A DNA stretch of 64,000 bases from Zoroaster sp. YZ-2022 (GCA_029582265.1 CM055834.1:682001-746000); one strand, 5' to 3'; shown: positions 23,852-37,498, counted from the first letter of the stretch. The notes: generated by a model from the letters alone, not told the origin. Numbers and translations are program-made.

Positions 23852-24860
23852 GGGCAGAGGCAGTTTAACCGAACTGCCTTGTTCTGGACTAGTTAACCCT
23901 CCCAGTCCTATTCGCACCGTGAAGAGGCTGGTTATTAACTTGTCTTGTTTCGGTGCGAGGGGCTGGTTTCTTCAGTGTGGAGTCGTTGTAACAACTCAAT
24001 GACTTAGTAGCCCCCACCTTGGAGTGTCCATTGGCCTTGTGTGGGGCGAATTTGCGTTTAAAAAAAAGGGGGCCTGGTGAAGGAAGGGTTGTTGGCCAGG
24101 GAGCATGCGCTCATGATATCGAGAACAATGGCAAAAAAAAAGATCCCATTCACTAAAAGAGATATTAAGTTGGGAATTGTTGTTCCATGTACTGTATGTA
24201 CGTTTATCTTGCATGTAATTTGTAGTTAGTACACGTTAATACACCTTGAACTTTGCAGTGGAGACTTATCATCTCCATGCATACACTGTGTACAACCTGT
24301 GGCTTTTATGCAGGTTTTGTTAAGGTTTTTTTTTTTTAATTTATAGTTTTTTTTAATGATAAATCTGATTGCATTGTTAAACATAACAATGCCCTGTGTG
24401 TTCCTTTTACACTGATACAGGAAGAGGAAGTGCCCTTGTCAGCCAGTCCCCCCCCCCTCCAATAGCAAATTGATAGTAATTAGAGGTGATTGAAACACCC
24501 TGTGTCAATATAATTGTAGAAAAGCAGATTGCATACTTGGATAGAAACTCTTTCTTATCGTGTGGTTGGACGGAGTCCAGGGAAAGAAATTGGCTCTGTG
24601 CCAACTCATGTGACAATGAAGCTATCGCTATCAATAAATGGTGAGATAAGGGGAATAAAATGGTAGCGCATATATGTAAAAATGCTTCACTGATCTATAT
24701 TATACTGACTGGATAGAAGATGATGCGCTTCCATTCAAAGCCACTGGATGCCATGTTGGTCCTCACACAAACAACGTTTAACAAGAATGTGCATTCCTCT
24801 GCGTATGGTGCATCTCTTTATAATTACCAGCATTCCTTTGTGAAATCCTTTTGTGTTCCT
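23852..24860. other. No gene recognised
   Basis: Intronic DNA of MRPS11. Short ORFs only (for example 23996-24214), none with a domain. Confidence 0.5.
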
Positions 24861-24864
24861 TTGT

Positions 24865-25675
24865 ATAGTGGAGTACCAACATGGCCCTATGGTGGATGCC
24901 TTTATTTGTTAGGCGCCAATAGGCAACCCTCTATCTAGTCATAATAATAGAGATATTGTGGAGTACCAACATGGCCCTGCAGTGGATGCATTTATTTGTT
25001 AGGCGCCATAGGCAACCCTCTATCCAGTCATAATAATAGAGATATAGTGGAGTACAAACATGGCCCTACAGTGGATGCCTTTATTTGTTAGGCCCCAATA
25101 GGCAACCCTCTATCCCGTCATAATAGAGATATTGTGGAGTACCAACATGGCCCTATGGTGGATGCATTTATTTGTTAGGCGCCAATAGGCAACCCTCTAT
25201 CCAGTCATAATAATAGAGATATTGTGGAGTACCAACATGGCCCTGCAGTGGATGCATTTATTTGTTAGGCGCCAATAGGCAACCCTCTATCCAGTCATAA
25301 TAATAGAGATATTGTGGAGTACCAACATGGCCCTGCAGTGGATGCATTTATTTGTTAGGCGCCAATAGGCAACCCTCTATCCAGTCATAATAATAGAGAT
25401 ATTGTGGAGTACCAACATGGCCTATGGTGGATGCATTTATTTGTTAGGCGCCAATAGGCAACCCTCTATCCAGTCATAATAATAGAGATATTGTGGAGTA
25501 CCAACATGGCCCTGTGGTGGATGCATTTATTTGTTAGGCGCCAATAGGCAACCCTCTATATCTAGTCATAATAATAGAGATATTGTGGAGTACCAACATG
25601 GCCCTACGGTGGATGCCTTTATTTTGTTAGGCGCCAATAAGCAACCCTCTATCCAGTCAACATAATAGAGATCAG
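24865..25675 (+). repeat. Tandem array, unit ~90 bp, 9 copies
   Basis: Nine copies of a unit with GGAGTACCAACATGGCCCT, GGATGC(A/C)TTTATTTGTTAGG and CGCCAATAGGCAACCCTCTA. Copies differ by single substitutions and small indels, and the central copies are the most alike. Confidence 0.95.
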
Positions 25676-25749
25676 TGATAAACTTGTAAAGTATGTAAAA
25701 TATTTAAAGGAAAAAGGAATAACTTTGGCATAACTTCTTGTAAGACTTG

Positions 25750-26800
25750 TAAGAGTATGCTTTCTCTCTTTGAATCAAGATATACATTAAAGGGAAGGTA
25801 CAACATTGGTAATGTTGGCCAAACTGCTTCTACGAGTATGCTTACTCTCTTTGAATCAAGATATACATTGAAGGGAAGGTACAACATTGGTAATGTTGGC
25901 AAAACTGCTTCTGTGAGTATGCTTACTCTCTTTGAATCAAGATATGCATTAAAGGGAAGATACAGCATTGGTAATGTTGGCCAAACTGCTTCTATGAGTA
26001 TGCTTACTCTCTTTGAATCAAGATATACATTGAAGGGAAGGTACAACATTGGTAATGTTGGCAAAACTGCTTCTGTGAGTATGCTTACTCTCTTTGAATC
26101 AAGATATACATTGAAGGGAAGGTACAACATTGGTAATGTTGGCTAAACTGCTTCTATGAGTATGCTTACTCTCTTTGAATCAAGATATACATTGAAGGGA
26201 AGGTACAACATTGGTAATGTTGGCAAAACTGCTTCTGTGAGTATGCTTACTCTCTTTGAATCAAGATATACATTAAAGGGAAGGTACAACATTGGTAATG
26301 TTGGCTAAACTGCTTCTATGAGTATGCTTACTCTCTTTGAATCAAGATATACATTGAAGGGAAGGTACAACATTGGTAATGTTGGCCAAACTGCTTCTAT
26401 GAGTATGCTTACTCTCTTTGAATCAAGATGTACATTGAAGGGAAGGTACAGCATTGGTAATGTTGGCTAAACTGCTTCTGTGAGTATGCTTACTCTCTTT
26501 GAATCAAGATATACATTGAAGGGAAAGTACAACATTGGTAATGTTGGCCAAACTGCTTCTGTGAGTATGCTTACTCTCTTTGAATCAAGATATACATTGA
26601 AGGGAAGGTACAACATTGGTAATGTTGGCAAAACTGCTTCTGTGAGTATGCTTACTCTCTTTGAATCAAGATGTACATTGAAGGGAAGGTACAGCATTGG
26701 TAATGTTGGCTAAACTGCTTCTATGAGTATGCTTACTCTCTTTGAATCAAGATATACATTGAAGGGAAGGTACAACATTGGTAATGTTGGCAAAACTGCT
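25750..26800 (+). repeat. Tandem array, unit 81 bp, ~13 copies
   Basis: Unit contains GCTTACTCTCTTTGAATCAA, GATATACATTGAAGGGAAGG and TACAACATTGGTAATGTTGG. The period is 81 bp, a multiple of three, so long frames are open on both strands (LFESRYTLKGRYNIGNVG on +, LPFNVYLDSKRVSILTEAV on -). One further copy follows at 27124-27240 beyond a MITE. Single relatives occur near 5890 and, in part, inside the CT minisatellite (AAAGGGAAGGTACAACTA). Confidence 0.95.
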
Positions 26801-26804
26801 TTAA

Positions 26805-27123
26805 CCCTCCTATGCCCAGGCTGAAATTTGGCCCAGTAAGCACCGCACCCACAGACAGTCACTTGAGTATTTTTGGTTGCATTGCCAATTGTTCACACGT
26901 GTATTTTTGTGCTGGAGTTAGTGGCAAAGTCAAACACACTTGTGTATGTCCTACATAAGTTATACGCAGAGTCACACAGAGCTCATACAGTTGAGTGGTT
27001 TTGGTTTGACCTCCTACCACAGCCACATGTCCTTGCATTTATTTGAGTGCACTGCACAAAGTCAATGGGTTGGGAGTTACATACAAATTTTGAGTGTCTT
27101 TGATTGTTAAACCTATAGGAGGG
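26805..27123. mobile_element. TTAA-type MITE inserted in the 81-bp array
   Basis: A 319-bp segment with ends CCCTCCTAT and the inverted ATAGGAGGG, flanked by TTAA at 26801-26804 and 27124-27127. It interrupts the array, which resumes as TGAGTATATATGCTTACTC. It has no coding capacity. The CCCTCCTA end recurs in the R1 copies, at about 10110 and near 63916. Confidence 0.85.
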
Positions 27124-27240
27124 TTAATGAGTATATATGCTTACTCTCTTTGAATCAAGATATGCATTAAAGGGAAGATACAACATTGGTAATGTCGGCA
27201 TAACTTCTTGTAATGCTCACTCTCTTTGAATCAAGATATC

Positions 27241-29115
27241 CAGTGACAATTAACCAGTCTGTGAAATTTCTGCTCAATACGTTATGTTGTTAGCAAGAAA
27301 ATAGTGAAAAATGCATTCAGATTTGTTTGTATTCAATCTAATGTGGGAATAAATGCTGGAACAAAACATATTTTTGGGACAAACAAAACTGAAAGGTTGT
27401 TTCAACATCCAATCTGTCAGTCTACCACAAGAATATTTCTGTTTCAGCAAATAAACCCAAATAACCCCAATTTCAAAATGGAAACTGTGTTAGACCAAAG
27501 TTTCATGTTTGAATTTGTTTCAGCAAACCTTTAAATTAACCATAATTATTGGCTTCCCTACCATTTTTTTTTTTTTTTTAGTTTCACAAAACATCTATCA
27601 ATGTCAAGTTCCCTCAGTTTGTAGAAAAGCTAACTATGAAGTGAATGACCACATCATGGGCACCAGACTACATGTACTTTGGACATGAACCAATCATTTT
27701 GAGGGGTGCACCCCACCAAATAAACTCCCATAGCAACCAATGCTAAATACAAAATATTCAAAAGTCATTAAAAAATACTGAGAAGTTCTAAAATTTTAAA
27801 ACCAAAAGACAAAATATGATTGATGCCTAACCTTTTATTTTATTCTCAATCGAATGTGCATAGTCCAGAAGCCTGTCAAGTTATTCTCATCCCAGTGGAA
27901 ACCACCCTCTACAGTAGTGAAAATGCCCACACTGAAAAGCATCCATTTGGGAAAAAGACCTTACAAATTAGGACCACTTTTTCAGGGCCTAGTGTATCCA
28001 AAATACTCAAAGTTGGAAGTCAAGGTCATGATATTGGACCATTTTTACACAACCCTCAAATGAATGGGCCTCAAATCTTTGTTTTTCAGAAAGAAATTGA
28101 GGACATACAAATTATGATAAACGGCTTGGCGCATGAATTTCACACTATTTAGTGGGGTTCACCCTGAGGACAATCCAAGATGGCCACTGTAATACATTAG
28201 TATGAACTCACAGTGATCTCATTCTCCTCTATTTACTCAATCACTTGTTAGGTCATTAGCTTGTAAAGAGAACATCAAACCATGTTTGTTTCCATAACAT
28301 GTGATACCTCATTATGTTACGTGAGTTAATCACATACAAAGATAACTATAATAAAGCAATCATTTAGATATTTATCATTAAATAAATTACAACAAGTTTA
28401 AACGCTTGTAATACATTGTTATATGAGTCTATATACAGGTTATACACAGATAACTAGTAAATCATTAAATTAAATAGATAAATAAACAAAACAAATTATG
28501 AAGGAAATACAAAGTTTACTGACAAAGTATTATCTACCCCCCCCCCCCCCCCAAATCCCAATCGTCAAATTTCAAAAACAAAGTCCACCCAACTACCCGC
28601 ACACCAACCCAGAGTTTTTAATTTAAAAAAAAATGTTTAATTGGAAGTAAAAACTAAATTTGACAGTGTTATGTTTCAGGGTTATAGTATTGTTTCCTGT
28701 GAAAACAGATACGTGTATATCTCAAGTTACAGCCATATCGTTTATCCATTGATAATCTCCATTCTTAATCTTGCAGTTTTTCCCATTTGCAATTTTAGAA
28801 GCATTTCACTAATAAAAAACAGTGGCTATTAAGTTTCACAGAAAAAAGAAAAAAAAACTCATCAATTTTATGGCATTGGTTCCGGTTAGCGGTGTAACAT
28901 TATGTGGTTTGGATCTCAGCTATTGGAAAGTGAGGTTGTGGTTCTCAGCGAAAAGAAGAATATATATATGTAAGTCTTATGTACGTTTCAACTACCATGA
29001 TGTATTCATCTTCAGGAGACTGCATGTATGACAATTCTCCACGCGGGTACATTCTGAAATTAAGGAATAATATATTTTTATTTATAACTCTTTTTCTTTT
29101 CCCCCATATACACAG
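27241..29115. other. No gene recognised (MRPS11 intron)
   Basis: AT-rich. A 110-codon ORF at 27820-28152 has no recognisable domain. A C tract lies near 28538-28552. Confidence 0.5.
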
Positions 29116-29223
29116 GCATCTATCAAGGGTCTTCAGATGGGAGGTCTCGATATCGTGTCCATCACAGACAACACGCCGGTACCCCACAACGGCTGTCGAC
29201 CACGCAAGGCGAGGAGATTATAA
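29116..29223 (+). CDS. MRPS11: MRPS11 terminal exon with stop
   Basis: Last coding exon: [20 protein letters not shown], then [15 protein letters not shown] and TAA. The [19 protein letters not shown] tail is the most conserved part of S11 (human [19 protein letters not shown]) and contacts the small-subunit rRNA. Acceptor ATACACAG, phase 0. No AATAAA was noted close downstream. The five exons give 125 residues of the protein. Confidence 0.95.
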   Translation, partial: ASIKGLQMGGLDIVSITDNTPVPHNGCRPRKARRL

Positions 29224-30898
29224 CACCACCGCCATCTGGCTAATGTGACTTGATACCAGCTGCAGCCATCTTTGTTTCCAGATATTGCCAATGTTTTTAT
29301 CACCGTCGTTCGTGATACAGAAAAAGGCACCTGCCTATTTTCATGTCCACCTCGGCTTAGGTCTTGTGGATTTGTATGGGAGAAAAAAAAACGGAACCGG
29401 CTTCATCGGGGTTGTAAAGGTCTGTAGTTGAATGACGCTGTATGCAAATATGACCCTTGTGGCTATCCGTACGTTGGTGCTTGCTTAATACTGAATACCA
29501 GTCAAACCCCTGGAACTTATGTCGCTTTTGATGGTCAATTATCATCTTAATTACATCATCACATATACATGTATGTGACCTGTTTCCATAATATGAGCGT
29601 TATTCTCCAGTAGGGACTCATTTTTATAATAAGTGCACCTCTGAGTGTTTGGTACCATTGGAAATCGCTTTCTCTACAGAATTTGGAATTACAAACATCT
29701 CGGTTAAAAAAAAAAAATGTTGATTTAACTCTATGTGGTGGGAGCAGGTCACTTACATTTATACAGACGTTCACTGGTTCCTTAACAAGTCAGTGACATC
29801 CGTTTATATACAGGTCTATCAGGAAATATTGCATGTTATATCATGGTGGGTGTGGTCGGAATCTGCAAAGCATTGTATCTATTATCACAACCTCTGTGGA
29901 CTCAAATGCAAAATACTTCCTTATAAACGAATGTTACATTTTATGTTGAAACAAATAATGTATTTCATTGTAAAAGTCACAAAGGGCTGTTTGAGTGCAT
30001 TTTACTGACTGCAGTCTATAAAAGTTAAAAACTCAGAAAACTAGATAAATCCCTGCATTTTTTTCCTGTTGTTAAATTTGCCATTTTTTAACATCTAGGA
30101 CTGCAGTGTTAACCTGCATAAGGAAAACTATTTCTGTGATTCAAAGGTAAATGTAAACTCGAAGGCTTGTTTACACATGGCGCAACTTGGTCGCATGACA
30201 TTGTTACACGCCTTAAAATCATCATTACTTACAAGTGTAATGCAAACATTTGACGCATGTGTGTGAACACACTCAATAACTTGTGCATGCTTAACATAAA
30301 TCGCACAAGTCCTTTATGTGTAAACGGACCATTGTTGTTTTTGTTGCTGGACAAGTAAAAACCGTCGTCGAAAAAAAAACTAAAAAGGACACAATACATC
30401 AGCCAAACTACAACTCCTGCTCTCACGTTCGTTACAAAATAACTAGTATCTGGGAGGAGGGTTTAAAATAAGAAAATTTGTCAAGTTGAAAACGTTTCTC
30501 CACAGAAGACTGAAAATGGTTTTGGTAGGTATAAGTGGGTCAGTTAACGTGTGTGAAAGTGTTAAATACACAGCAGTTTATACAAATATGTAAATTGAAA
30601 GATTATTGTAATAAAGAGAGTAAAATATGATCGTCATTGCTCAAATTTTTCGTTGTCTGTCAGACGCTTATACAGATGCGGTACTCATCCAAATGATCAC
30701 ACATTTTAAAGCTTTTCTCTCCTTGGAAATATATCCAGAAATAATTTCCTCTCAAATACTGATACATTAGTATAACTTCATAAGACAAAAAATAACATTT
30801 AACTTCATAAATAACAAAAAGTGGGCTTGATTTCCTCTGAAAATTGGCTGTATCAAAAACCAGATGGTATTTTTTTTTCTGCCAAACAGTTTGAGTGT
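29224..30898. other. 3' flank of MRPS11, no gene recognised
   Basis: Presumably starts with the MRPS11 3' UTR. Only short ORFs without domains follow. Confidence 0.5.
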
Positions 30899-31146
30899 TG
30901 ACACAGTCATTTCAAGAATCCTCGTGGTTAAGTTTTGCCCCTTTTTGCTAAACAGCCCTCGTGTAGTTTTTACACAAGGAGTCTCCGGAGAAACTACTGA
31001 CGGTGTTCACACATGAGCATCTGACACAGTCATTTCAAGAATCCTCGTGGCTAAGTTTTGCCCCTTTTTGCTAAACAGCCCTCGTGTAGTTTTTACACAA
31101 GGAGTCTTCGGAGAAACTACTGACGGTGTTCACACATGAGCATCTG
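30899..31146 (+). repeat. Tandem duplication, 123-bp unit
   Basis: Two nearly identical copies beginning TGACACAGTCATTTCAAGAA. Each carries a small hairpin, CTCGTGTAGTTTTTACACAAGGAG. Confidence 0.9.
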
Positions 31147-31169
31147 AGCTAGGATTTGATTCTCAAAGA

Positions 31170-31720
31170 CTCACAACTTCTTCCGGGTTCTGATTATTGA
31201 TTCGACTTTGAGGCCTTGCTGAATGTCAGTGCAGAAGCTGACGGTGCCACTTGTCTCTGTCATAAAGAAATCGGGGAGCCTTCGTTGACGAAGGCTGTCA
31301 GGTCTACAGTCTATACAGAAACTTGTTTCTGTCACAAAGATATCGGGAGCCTTGAGGAAGGCTGACAAGTCTACTCTGAAGATGGCCTTGCCACATGTTT
31401 CTGTCGCAAAGAAATCAGGGAGCCTTCGATAACAAAGGCTGACAAGTCTATGCAGAAGATGGCAGCGCCACTTGTCTCGGTCACCAAGAAGTCAGGGAGC
31501 CTTCGTTGATGAAGGGTGACAGGTGTACACAGAAGCTGGCAGTGTTGCGTGTCTCTGTCACAATGCAGTAGAGGAACCTTTGTTGACGAAGACTCTGGTT
31601 TGTCTTGGCCCCAGTCTTTCTGTGGTTGTTGTGTAAGGCAGATAAAGAAACCCTCACACACAACCACAGGAAGTTTGGTGTCTAAGTCAGTACGTCACGA
31701 TTCAGTCAGTGTTGCATCAA
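31170..31720 (+). repeat. Degenerate tandem repeats around GGGAGCCTTCGTTGACGAAG
   Basis: About five to six imperfect units, each with CTTGTCTCTGTCA, AAGAAATC and GGGAGCCTTCG words. ORFs on both strands (65-98 codons) are repeat-derived. Confidence 0.75.
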
Positions 31721-32716
31721 GTTAGAACCAGAAGCATATGGTATCCTTTGGTGTAGGACATATGGTAGGAGCTGATTTTTTTTTTTTTTGGGGGGGGTGC
31801 CTTCGAGCAACTATCTACTCTGTGCACATTGCCTCCCTCTAGTGATGACAAATAAACACCTTGTCTCTGAGGCTAGGGCATTTTGGGATTAGCCCCAGCT
31901 AAATGAATTATAAGTATATCTGGTAATTTTTTCCAAAATCTAAAGTTAATTTTTTATTTTCTTATTTTTTTTTTGCATAGAATCTTGGAAACTGGGCATA
32001 AAATATTCTTTAGAACATGCTGAAATGGTTATCTGAACAAGAGAATTATAAGTATATGTGGTAATGTCAAATCTTTTTTGCATAGAATCTTGAAAAATAT
32101 TGTTAAGAACTTACTGATATAAAGAAAATCACTGCTTTCATTTTATTCACGTTTTTGTTTACATAGTCACATGACTTCATACAAATTCCAACATTAGAAC
32201 TTGTACAAATATGCTGTGTATTCATTTGTACACAATACACATAATAGAGCTATGTATTAAAGTGACACTCTAGTTTGGAGGATATCTTGCCCCTAGGATG
32301 AAATATCATAAATATTAAAACATTTTGACAGTTTGTAGTCATGAGTATCTTGAATTTTAGATTGAGATTAACTCCCCATGATAAGGTCATATTACCGTCG
32401 CTGCTGCCTGCTGCATAAATGAGCCAGTAATTTTAAGTCACTTTGTTAGGCCCCCCAAAAAATCTCCGGTTTTTAGTCTCCGCGCGCGTACAGTACAAAG
32501 CCAAAGATTACACAGATTACAATCATAGTTCATGAATGGACAAACAACATCTTCGGGTGGATCCAGGGTATAAGCAAGGGATTCTCCCAATGAATTTCTG
32601 TCCCCAGGCCGAAGACAGATATTCAATGCTAGAAAGAATTTTGAACATTCCGAATGCATTTATTCTTCAATACTTTAAAACATAAAATATCTTGATTTCT
32701 TTAATTAATTCCCTAG
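31721..32716. other. No gene recognised
   Basis: AT-rich intergenic DNA; nothing supported. Confidence 0.5.
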
Positions 32717-33150
32717 GCCCATTTGGTTACACATAACCTGAATCCTTCCTAATTCCCTAGGCCCATTTGCTTACACATAACCTGAATCCTTCCTAACTTC
32801 CTAGGCCCATTTGCTTACACATAACCTGAATCCTTCCTAACTCCCTAGGCCCATTTGCTTACACATAACCTGAATCCTCCAACATCCTTCAGTAGTAAAG
32901 CAAGCACATGACATGCATGCACACGTGTTTCTAATCTGTGATACATGTACATGGCTAGGACCCTCCCTGCATGCATGGAGCAATAAACAGTGTCCACTGA
33001 CCCAAGCACTGACCTTGCAATCACTACAACAAACATGGATGTACATGTACCATGGAAAAGCAAGTTATAGCTAATAATCTCAATCCTTCAAAATCCTTCA
33101 CTTTAGCAAAGAGGATTTTGGAGGATTTGGGAAGGTTAGGGTTAAAGAAT
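32717..33150 (-). mobile_element. Inverted relative of the 10.5-kb repeat with a short internal array
   Basis: The right part mirrors 10526-10892 and ends GGAAGGTTAGGGTTAA. The left part has four tandem copies of a ~45-bp unit (CCTAGGCCCATTTGCTTACA) at 32717-32883, an expansion absent from the first copy. Confidence 0.75.
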
Positions 33151-34763
33151 GGACAGGGGCGGATCCTGGGTCTCGAAAAATGGGGGAACACAACAAAAAC
33201 AGAGGCAAACACGATCAAAAAAGGGGCACTCTAAAAAACAAAACGTGTGGTAAAATCACATGTATAGCGAATACAAAGTGGGCCCAGACTTCCTTCCGCC
33301 CCCCCCCCCCCCACGGACCCACCAATGAGAATGGGTACATTTACAAACATTTTGCCAAAAGCGTATACTGGCATTGCATTAAGTCTTAAAGGGACAATAT
33401 CGTCACGATCAACAGGGCATGGAATCGAGTGCTAGTTTTAAATTAACTCTGAGACTGAAAATAATACCCCATGTGATAAGGTCATATTACCGTTGCTCAT
33501 AGTGCCCCCAAAAAACAAAAAAAGAAAAGGGAAAAAACCCATACCCCTTGGTTCCCCCACTGAAAAGCAATTTCCCCTGTCCCGTCCCCCCCTTCCCCCA
33601 CTGAAAAAGTCCTGGCTACGCCGCTGCCATTGCTGCTGCATAAATGAGCCAGTAATTTTCAAACTAGGACACCGATTCCATGCCCGGTTGAAAGTCTCCT
33701 CGGATCGTAACGATACTGCCCCTTTAAGAGCCCAATCAGCAACATTGTTAACAGTGCCAATGGTAGAAGGAAAAACGAGAAGAAAAAAAACATTCATTGA
33801 AACAAGCAACTGCAAACATGTCAACAAAAACATTAAATGCAAAACACAAATAAAAAGGACAAATGAAAGGAAACATGACTTCTGTCAATGTGTCAGTATG
33901 TTGATGAGAGCATATCCTGAATTGTTGGAGTAGGGTTTTGGTGAGCAGCCCATCCCTCCCTGCTTCACCACCCCCACCCCGATTCACCACCACCCCACCA
34001 CACCCCACCCCACCCCACCCTACCCACCCCACCCCACCCCCAGGTTACAGCCGAGGGAATAATGGGCTGTATCCAAAAAACCCAATAGCCTCAGGTTTTT
34101 AGACAGTCTTCCACTTAATCTTCACGACGCACTTGGTATTCAATCTCTGAGGCATCGTAGACAAGTTGCTGGTCTCACAGTCTTCCGTAAAATGCAGTGT
34201 TCTCTGCTGCCTCATCCACTAGACAGTCTTCAACTACCTCAGCTTAAAGCATACCGTTCAACCAGGCAGTCTTCAGCGTCCCATAAACTTACAGTTAGGG
34301 ACAACTACCACCCGAAACAGCAGCTTATAAACGATTTGTAACAAACAAACGTGCTTAGAAAAATGATACATTTGCAGTCGGCAAACCCATACCTCAAGGT
34401 TTGCCGCCGACTGAAAATTTAGTCTGGACCAACCCTTGTTCTAGTACCTTTGATGCTTCATTTGCCGACTGACGCTCTAAACGCCCACTGAGAAAAATTG
34501 TTGGGGTGTTACCCGCGCCCCCCGGCTCGCTACGGCCCAGGCTTTGTGTTTTTTACACAGAAAATATTCTGGAATTTCGTAATTTGTATTAACCTCATTT
34601 CAAAACGCACTATATTGCTGGGGTGTATGGGCACGACAATTTTGTTTTTGAAAAATATTCCCAAAAGGCTAATTGGGTTGTCTGTAATCAAAATAAATTA
34701 TAATTATGTAATAATTATCTATTCGCATGGAGTAACTCTTTAATATTCATACTTATATATTTG

Positions 34764-34798
<35 letters not shown>

Positions 34799-36169
34799 GG
34801 ACATTACCATTACCGTCTGTCCCCGTCACATGTACCTCCCCCCCCCCCGGAACGTCACATGAACCTCCCCGACCCCGGATCGCCGCCTATGCCTTTTAGG
34901 GTATCCAATGATGGGTTGAAATTTGTTGTTCTTCTTTCTCACAACAGAAGGGAAATAATAGGTACACGGGAATCCTTCCCAAGAAGTATAATCTAGCTAA
35001 AACCAAATCAAGCTACATGATTGTATGTATAATAATTATTTATCGGGAGAAATTTGTACATTATATGGGTATTCTCAAACACATTCTGGTACAATTAGCA
35101 AATTTTGTAGCAAATTTTGCAAAAATATTTGGGGGAACATTGCCATTAGCGTCCCCTTCACCATTTTTATTGGAGGGGACATCGCCGCACATGAGTGCTG
35201 GGGTACAGACAAATAAGTAAAGAGCGGGTACAAGTAGGCATACTTCAACTGTGCTGAAGGGGCATCTAGTCGCGGTCTGAACCCGCCGAATCGACCAGCA
35301 TTATCGAACTTTTGGCTTCAGTGCTTAAACTGAAAGGCAATTGCTTTCGATTCGGCGGTTTCAGCATTTGATTTGTAGGTATTAGTTTTCAAAATATTAA
35401 TATTAGATTTTGGATATAATGACTTCATATTTATTTGAACCCGACAGTGAGGTCCTAAGCAAATGTCAATAGTTGGCCTTTCCCTGGTTTTAGAGAGGTT
35501 TGTCGTAAGGAAATAAAATAACATAGGCCTCAGGTTTACTATTCCAACCCAAGCAAAGTCTTTTTGTCGAAACCCCTTTTGTCTCAAAAACAACTGACCG
35601 GCTGTGTTTTAGTGTTTTTGCCAATATGGGTGATCTGGTCCCTTGAAGGAGCGACTTTGCAAGGCTGACACCATTTTTTAAACAGAAGAGGATAATTTGT
35701 TTTCCGCCAGTAGACCTTAAACTTTCAGAGAAGTAGTTACTTTTTACAGTATTTATACCTTGAGTTTAGATAATAAAACGTAATGATGTTTAGTTTCCTT
35801 ATGATGTAACCCCTCTCAATATTAATATTTTTTGGCTTAGAGTCTCACTTTAAGAATAACTTATGCATGCATTCGCCGAGGCTCATGAATAATTTTAAAT
35901 GCCCTTAAAATTATTTTTACAAAATGCAATTGTGGATTTGTGGAAATATGACATTGTCATTGGCGAATCTGGGGGGGGGGGGTGGGGGGAAATGTGCCAC
36001 CTTTTTTGTGGTCCAATAAATGTTGTCAAGTGGATTTTTTTTTTTTTTTTTTTGCCTTCGTCTGTATGAGAATTTATATGGCATCCATCGCCTTCCAATA
36101 GAATATGTATAGCGCCCTCCACTGACAAGGAGTAATCAATAGTCATAGTGTCCGGTACCATACAATAAT
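33151..36169. other. No gene recognised
   Basis: Contains homopolymer C or G tracts (33300, 34840, 35970), an ACCCC-rich tract (33960-34040) and a short TA run near 34768. A duplicated CATATTACCG(T)C block is shared between 32390 and 33483. ORFs up to 146 codons have no domain. Confidence 0.5.
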
Positions 36170-36175
36170 CATCCG

Positions 36176-36665
36176 AACTGATAGCTCAGTAGGTATATCG
36201 ATCGACATTGGAACGAGAGGATCGAGGTTCGAATCACACACGACAAAATAGCTAATATTTTTACCCAACTGATATTTGATTATAACCTTCAATACTATAA
36301 AGCATTTAAATTGCAGTTTAAAACTACCAACGTACCAGTAGCTCGATTCGATAAGGTACGCTGGTACTGTACCCTCAGACCACCGGGGTCTGGGTTCGAT
36401 TACCGTCTGCGCCTATTATAGGAACTTGGTTTTTCGCCGTAACTGGCTCCGGGAATGCTTGGGAGCTGCCTTGTTTATCCCCAAAGGTGCATGGCCTTCG
36501 TGGCTAAGAATCGGGGCAGGGAAGGATCGGTGAGCCGGAAAGCCAGACCTGAAGGGCTCTAATGGTAGCCGGTGAAGGGACCTTATACGACTCTAAAGCC
36601 TATGCCTTTAAAGCGTCGGTAGGGATCATCCCGATAAATCGCGGCTCCTGAAAGCCTTGTATTCG
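36176..36665 (+). mobile_element. tRNA-like SINE candidates (two heads)
   Basis: Two tRNA-like heads follow each other. The first at about 36176-36245 has TAGCTCAGTAGGT (A box) and GAGGTTCGAATC (B box). The second at about 36333-36410 has AGTAGCTCGATTCGATAAGG and GGGTTCGATTACC. A ~250-bp body rich in G+C follows the second. The acceptor arms do not pair, so neither looks like a working tRNA. SINE identity is inferred. Confidence 0.5.
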
Positions 36666-37424
36666 CTGTGTAACTTTCTATTTTATTTATTTTTTTATTT
36701 TTTTATTCGCCGAGTAACTTTTTATTATTTTTTTAAAATTTATATTTTAAATGATTTTTGTAATGATTTTATTTGTGTTAAAAGTAGGCCTATTTATAAT
36801 TACTGAACGGTACCGATTTAACAATCTGTTCAATTCATTTTATTCATGAGTTGGCCATCTTATGTCTTATTCCCTGAATACAAGAGGTTGTATACCTGTA
36901 CATGCTCATTATAGTAACCTGCCTAATTTTGTTTTCTTGCATGGGCAACCTCACTTTCAAATGTCATTGATTTTTAAGTAAATTAATGGAAATAGCTACA
37001 TCCATTTATTTATTCCTTATGTCAGGAATGACTAGTTTGGGAACTATCAGATTATTGAGCCTTCTCGCTGGTGCATGCAGCATGTAAGCTACAGAGTGTG
37101 GTTGTAGGAATTACAGCCTCAATAAGTTGAACAATTAAATAAAGAATAAATAAACTATATTTTCACAGAATATCGTTCATTGTGGAAAAATTAGGAAAGA
37201 TTGAATTGAAATCTGATGGCAGAAACAAACTTCAAGTTATAATTAATAAAACAAATTTGAACGCGTGTTTTACTATTTTCTCGATAACGTCGCACAACGC
37301 GCTTATGTTGAAACTTTCACAGGTTTTTTTTTTATATCTTGATACCATGTCTTGATTCTAAGAAAGTATGGCTGCATTTACAGAAATTTGTTCATTAATG
37401 TAGGCGTATTAATTAAAGTGTGTG
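36666..37424. other. No gene recognised
   Basis: AT-rich; nothing supported. Confidence 0.5.
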
Positions 37425-37426
37425 TA

Positions 37427-37498
<72 letters not shown>

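Noticed and set aside
25672..26713. Repeat protein ORFs on both strands (LFESRYTLKGRYNIGNVG and its antisense)
   Set aside because: Open on both strands only because the 81-bp unit is a multiple of three without stops; no promoter, no other domain.
27820..28152. 110-codon ORF as a gene inside the MRPS11 intron
   Set aside because: No domain, no coding signal I can see, and a second overlapping frame is also open.
33438..34032. ORFs of 94-146 codons around 33.4-34.0 kb
   Set aside because: Overlapping frames on both strands with G/C homopolymers and no domain.
36176..36410. Two tRNA genes
   Set aside because: Box A and B words are present, but acceptor stems do not pair and a SINE-like body follows.
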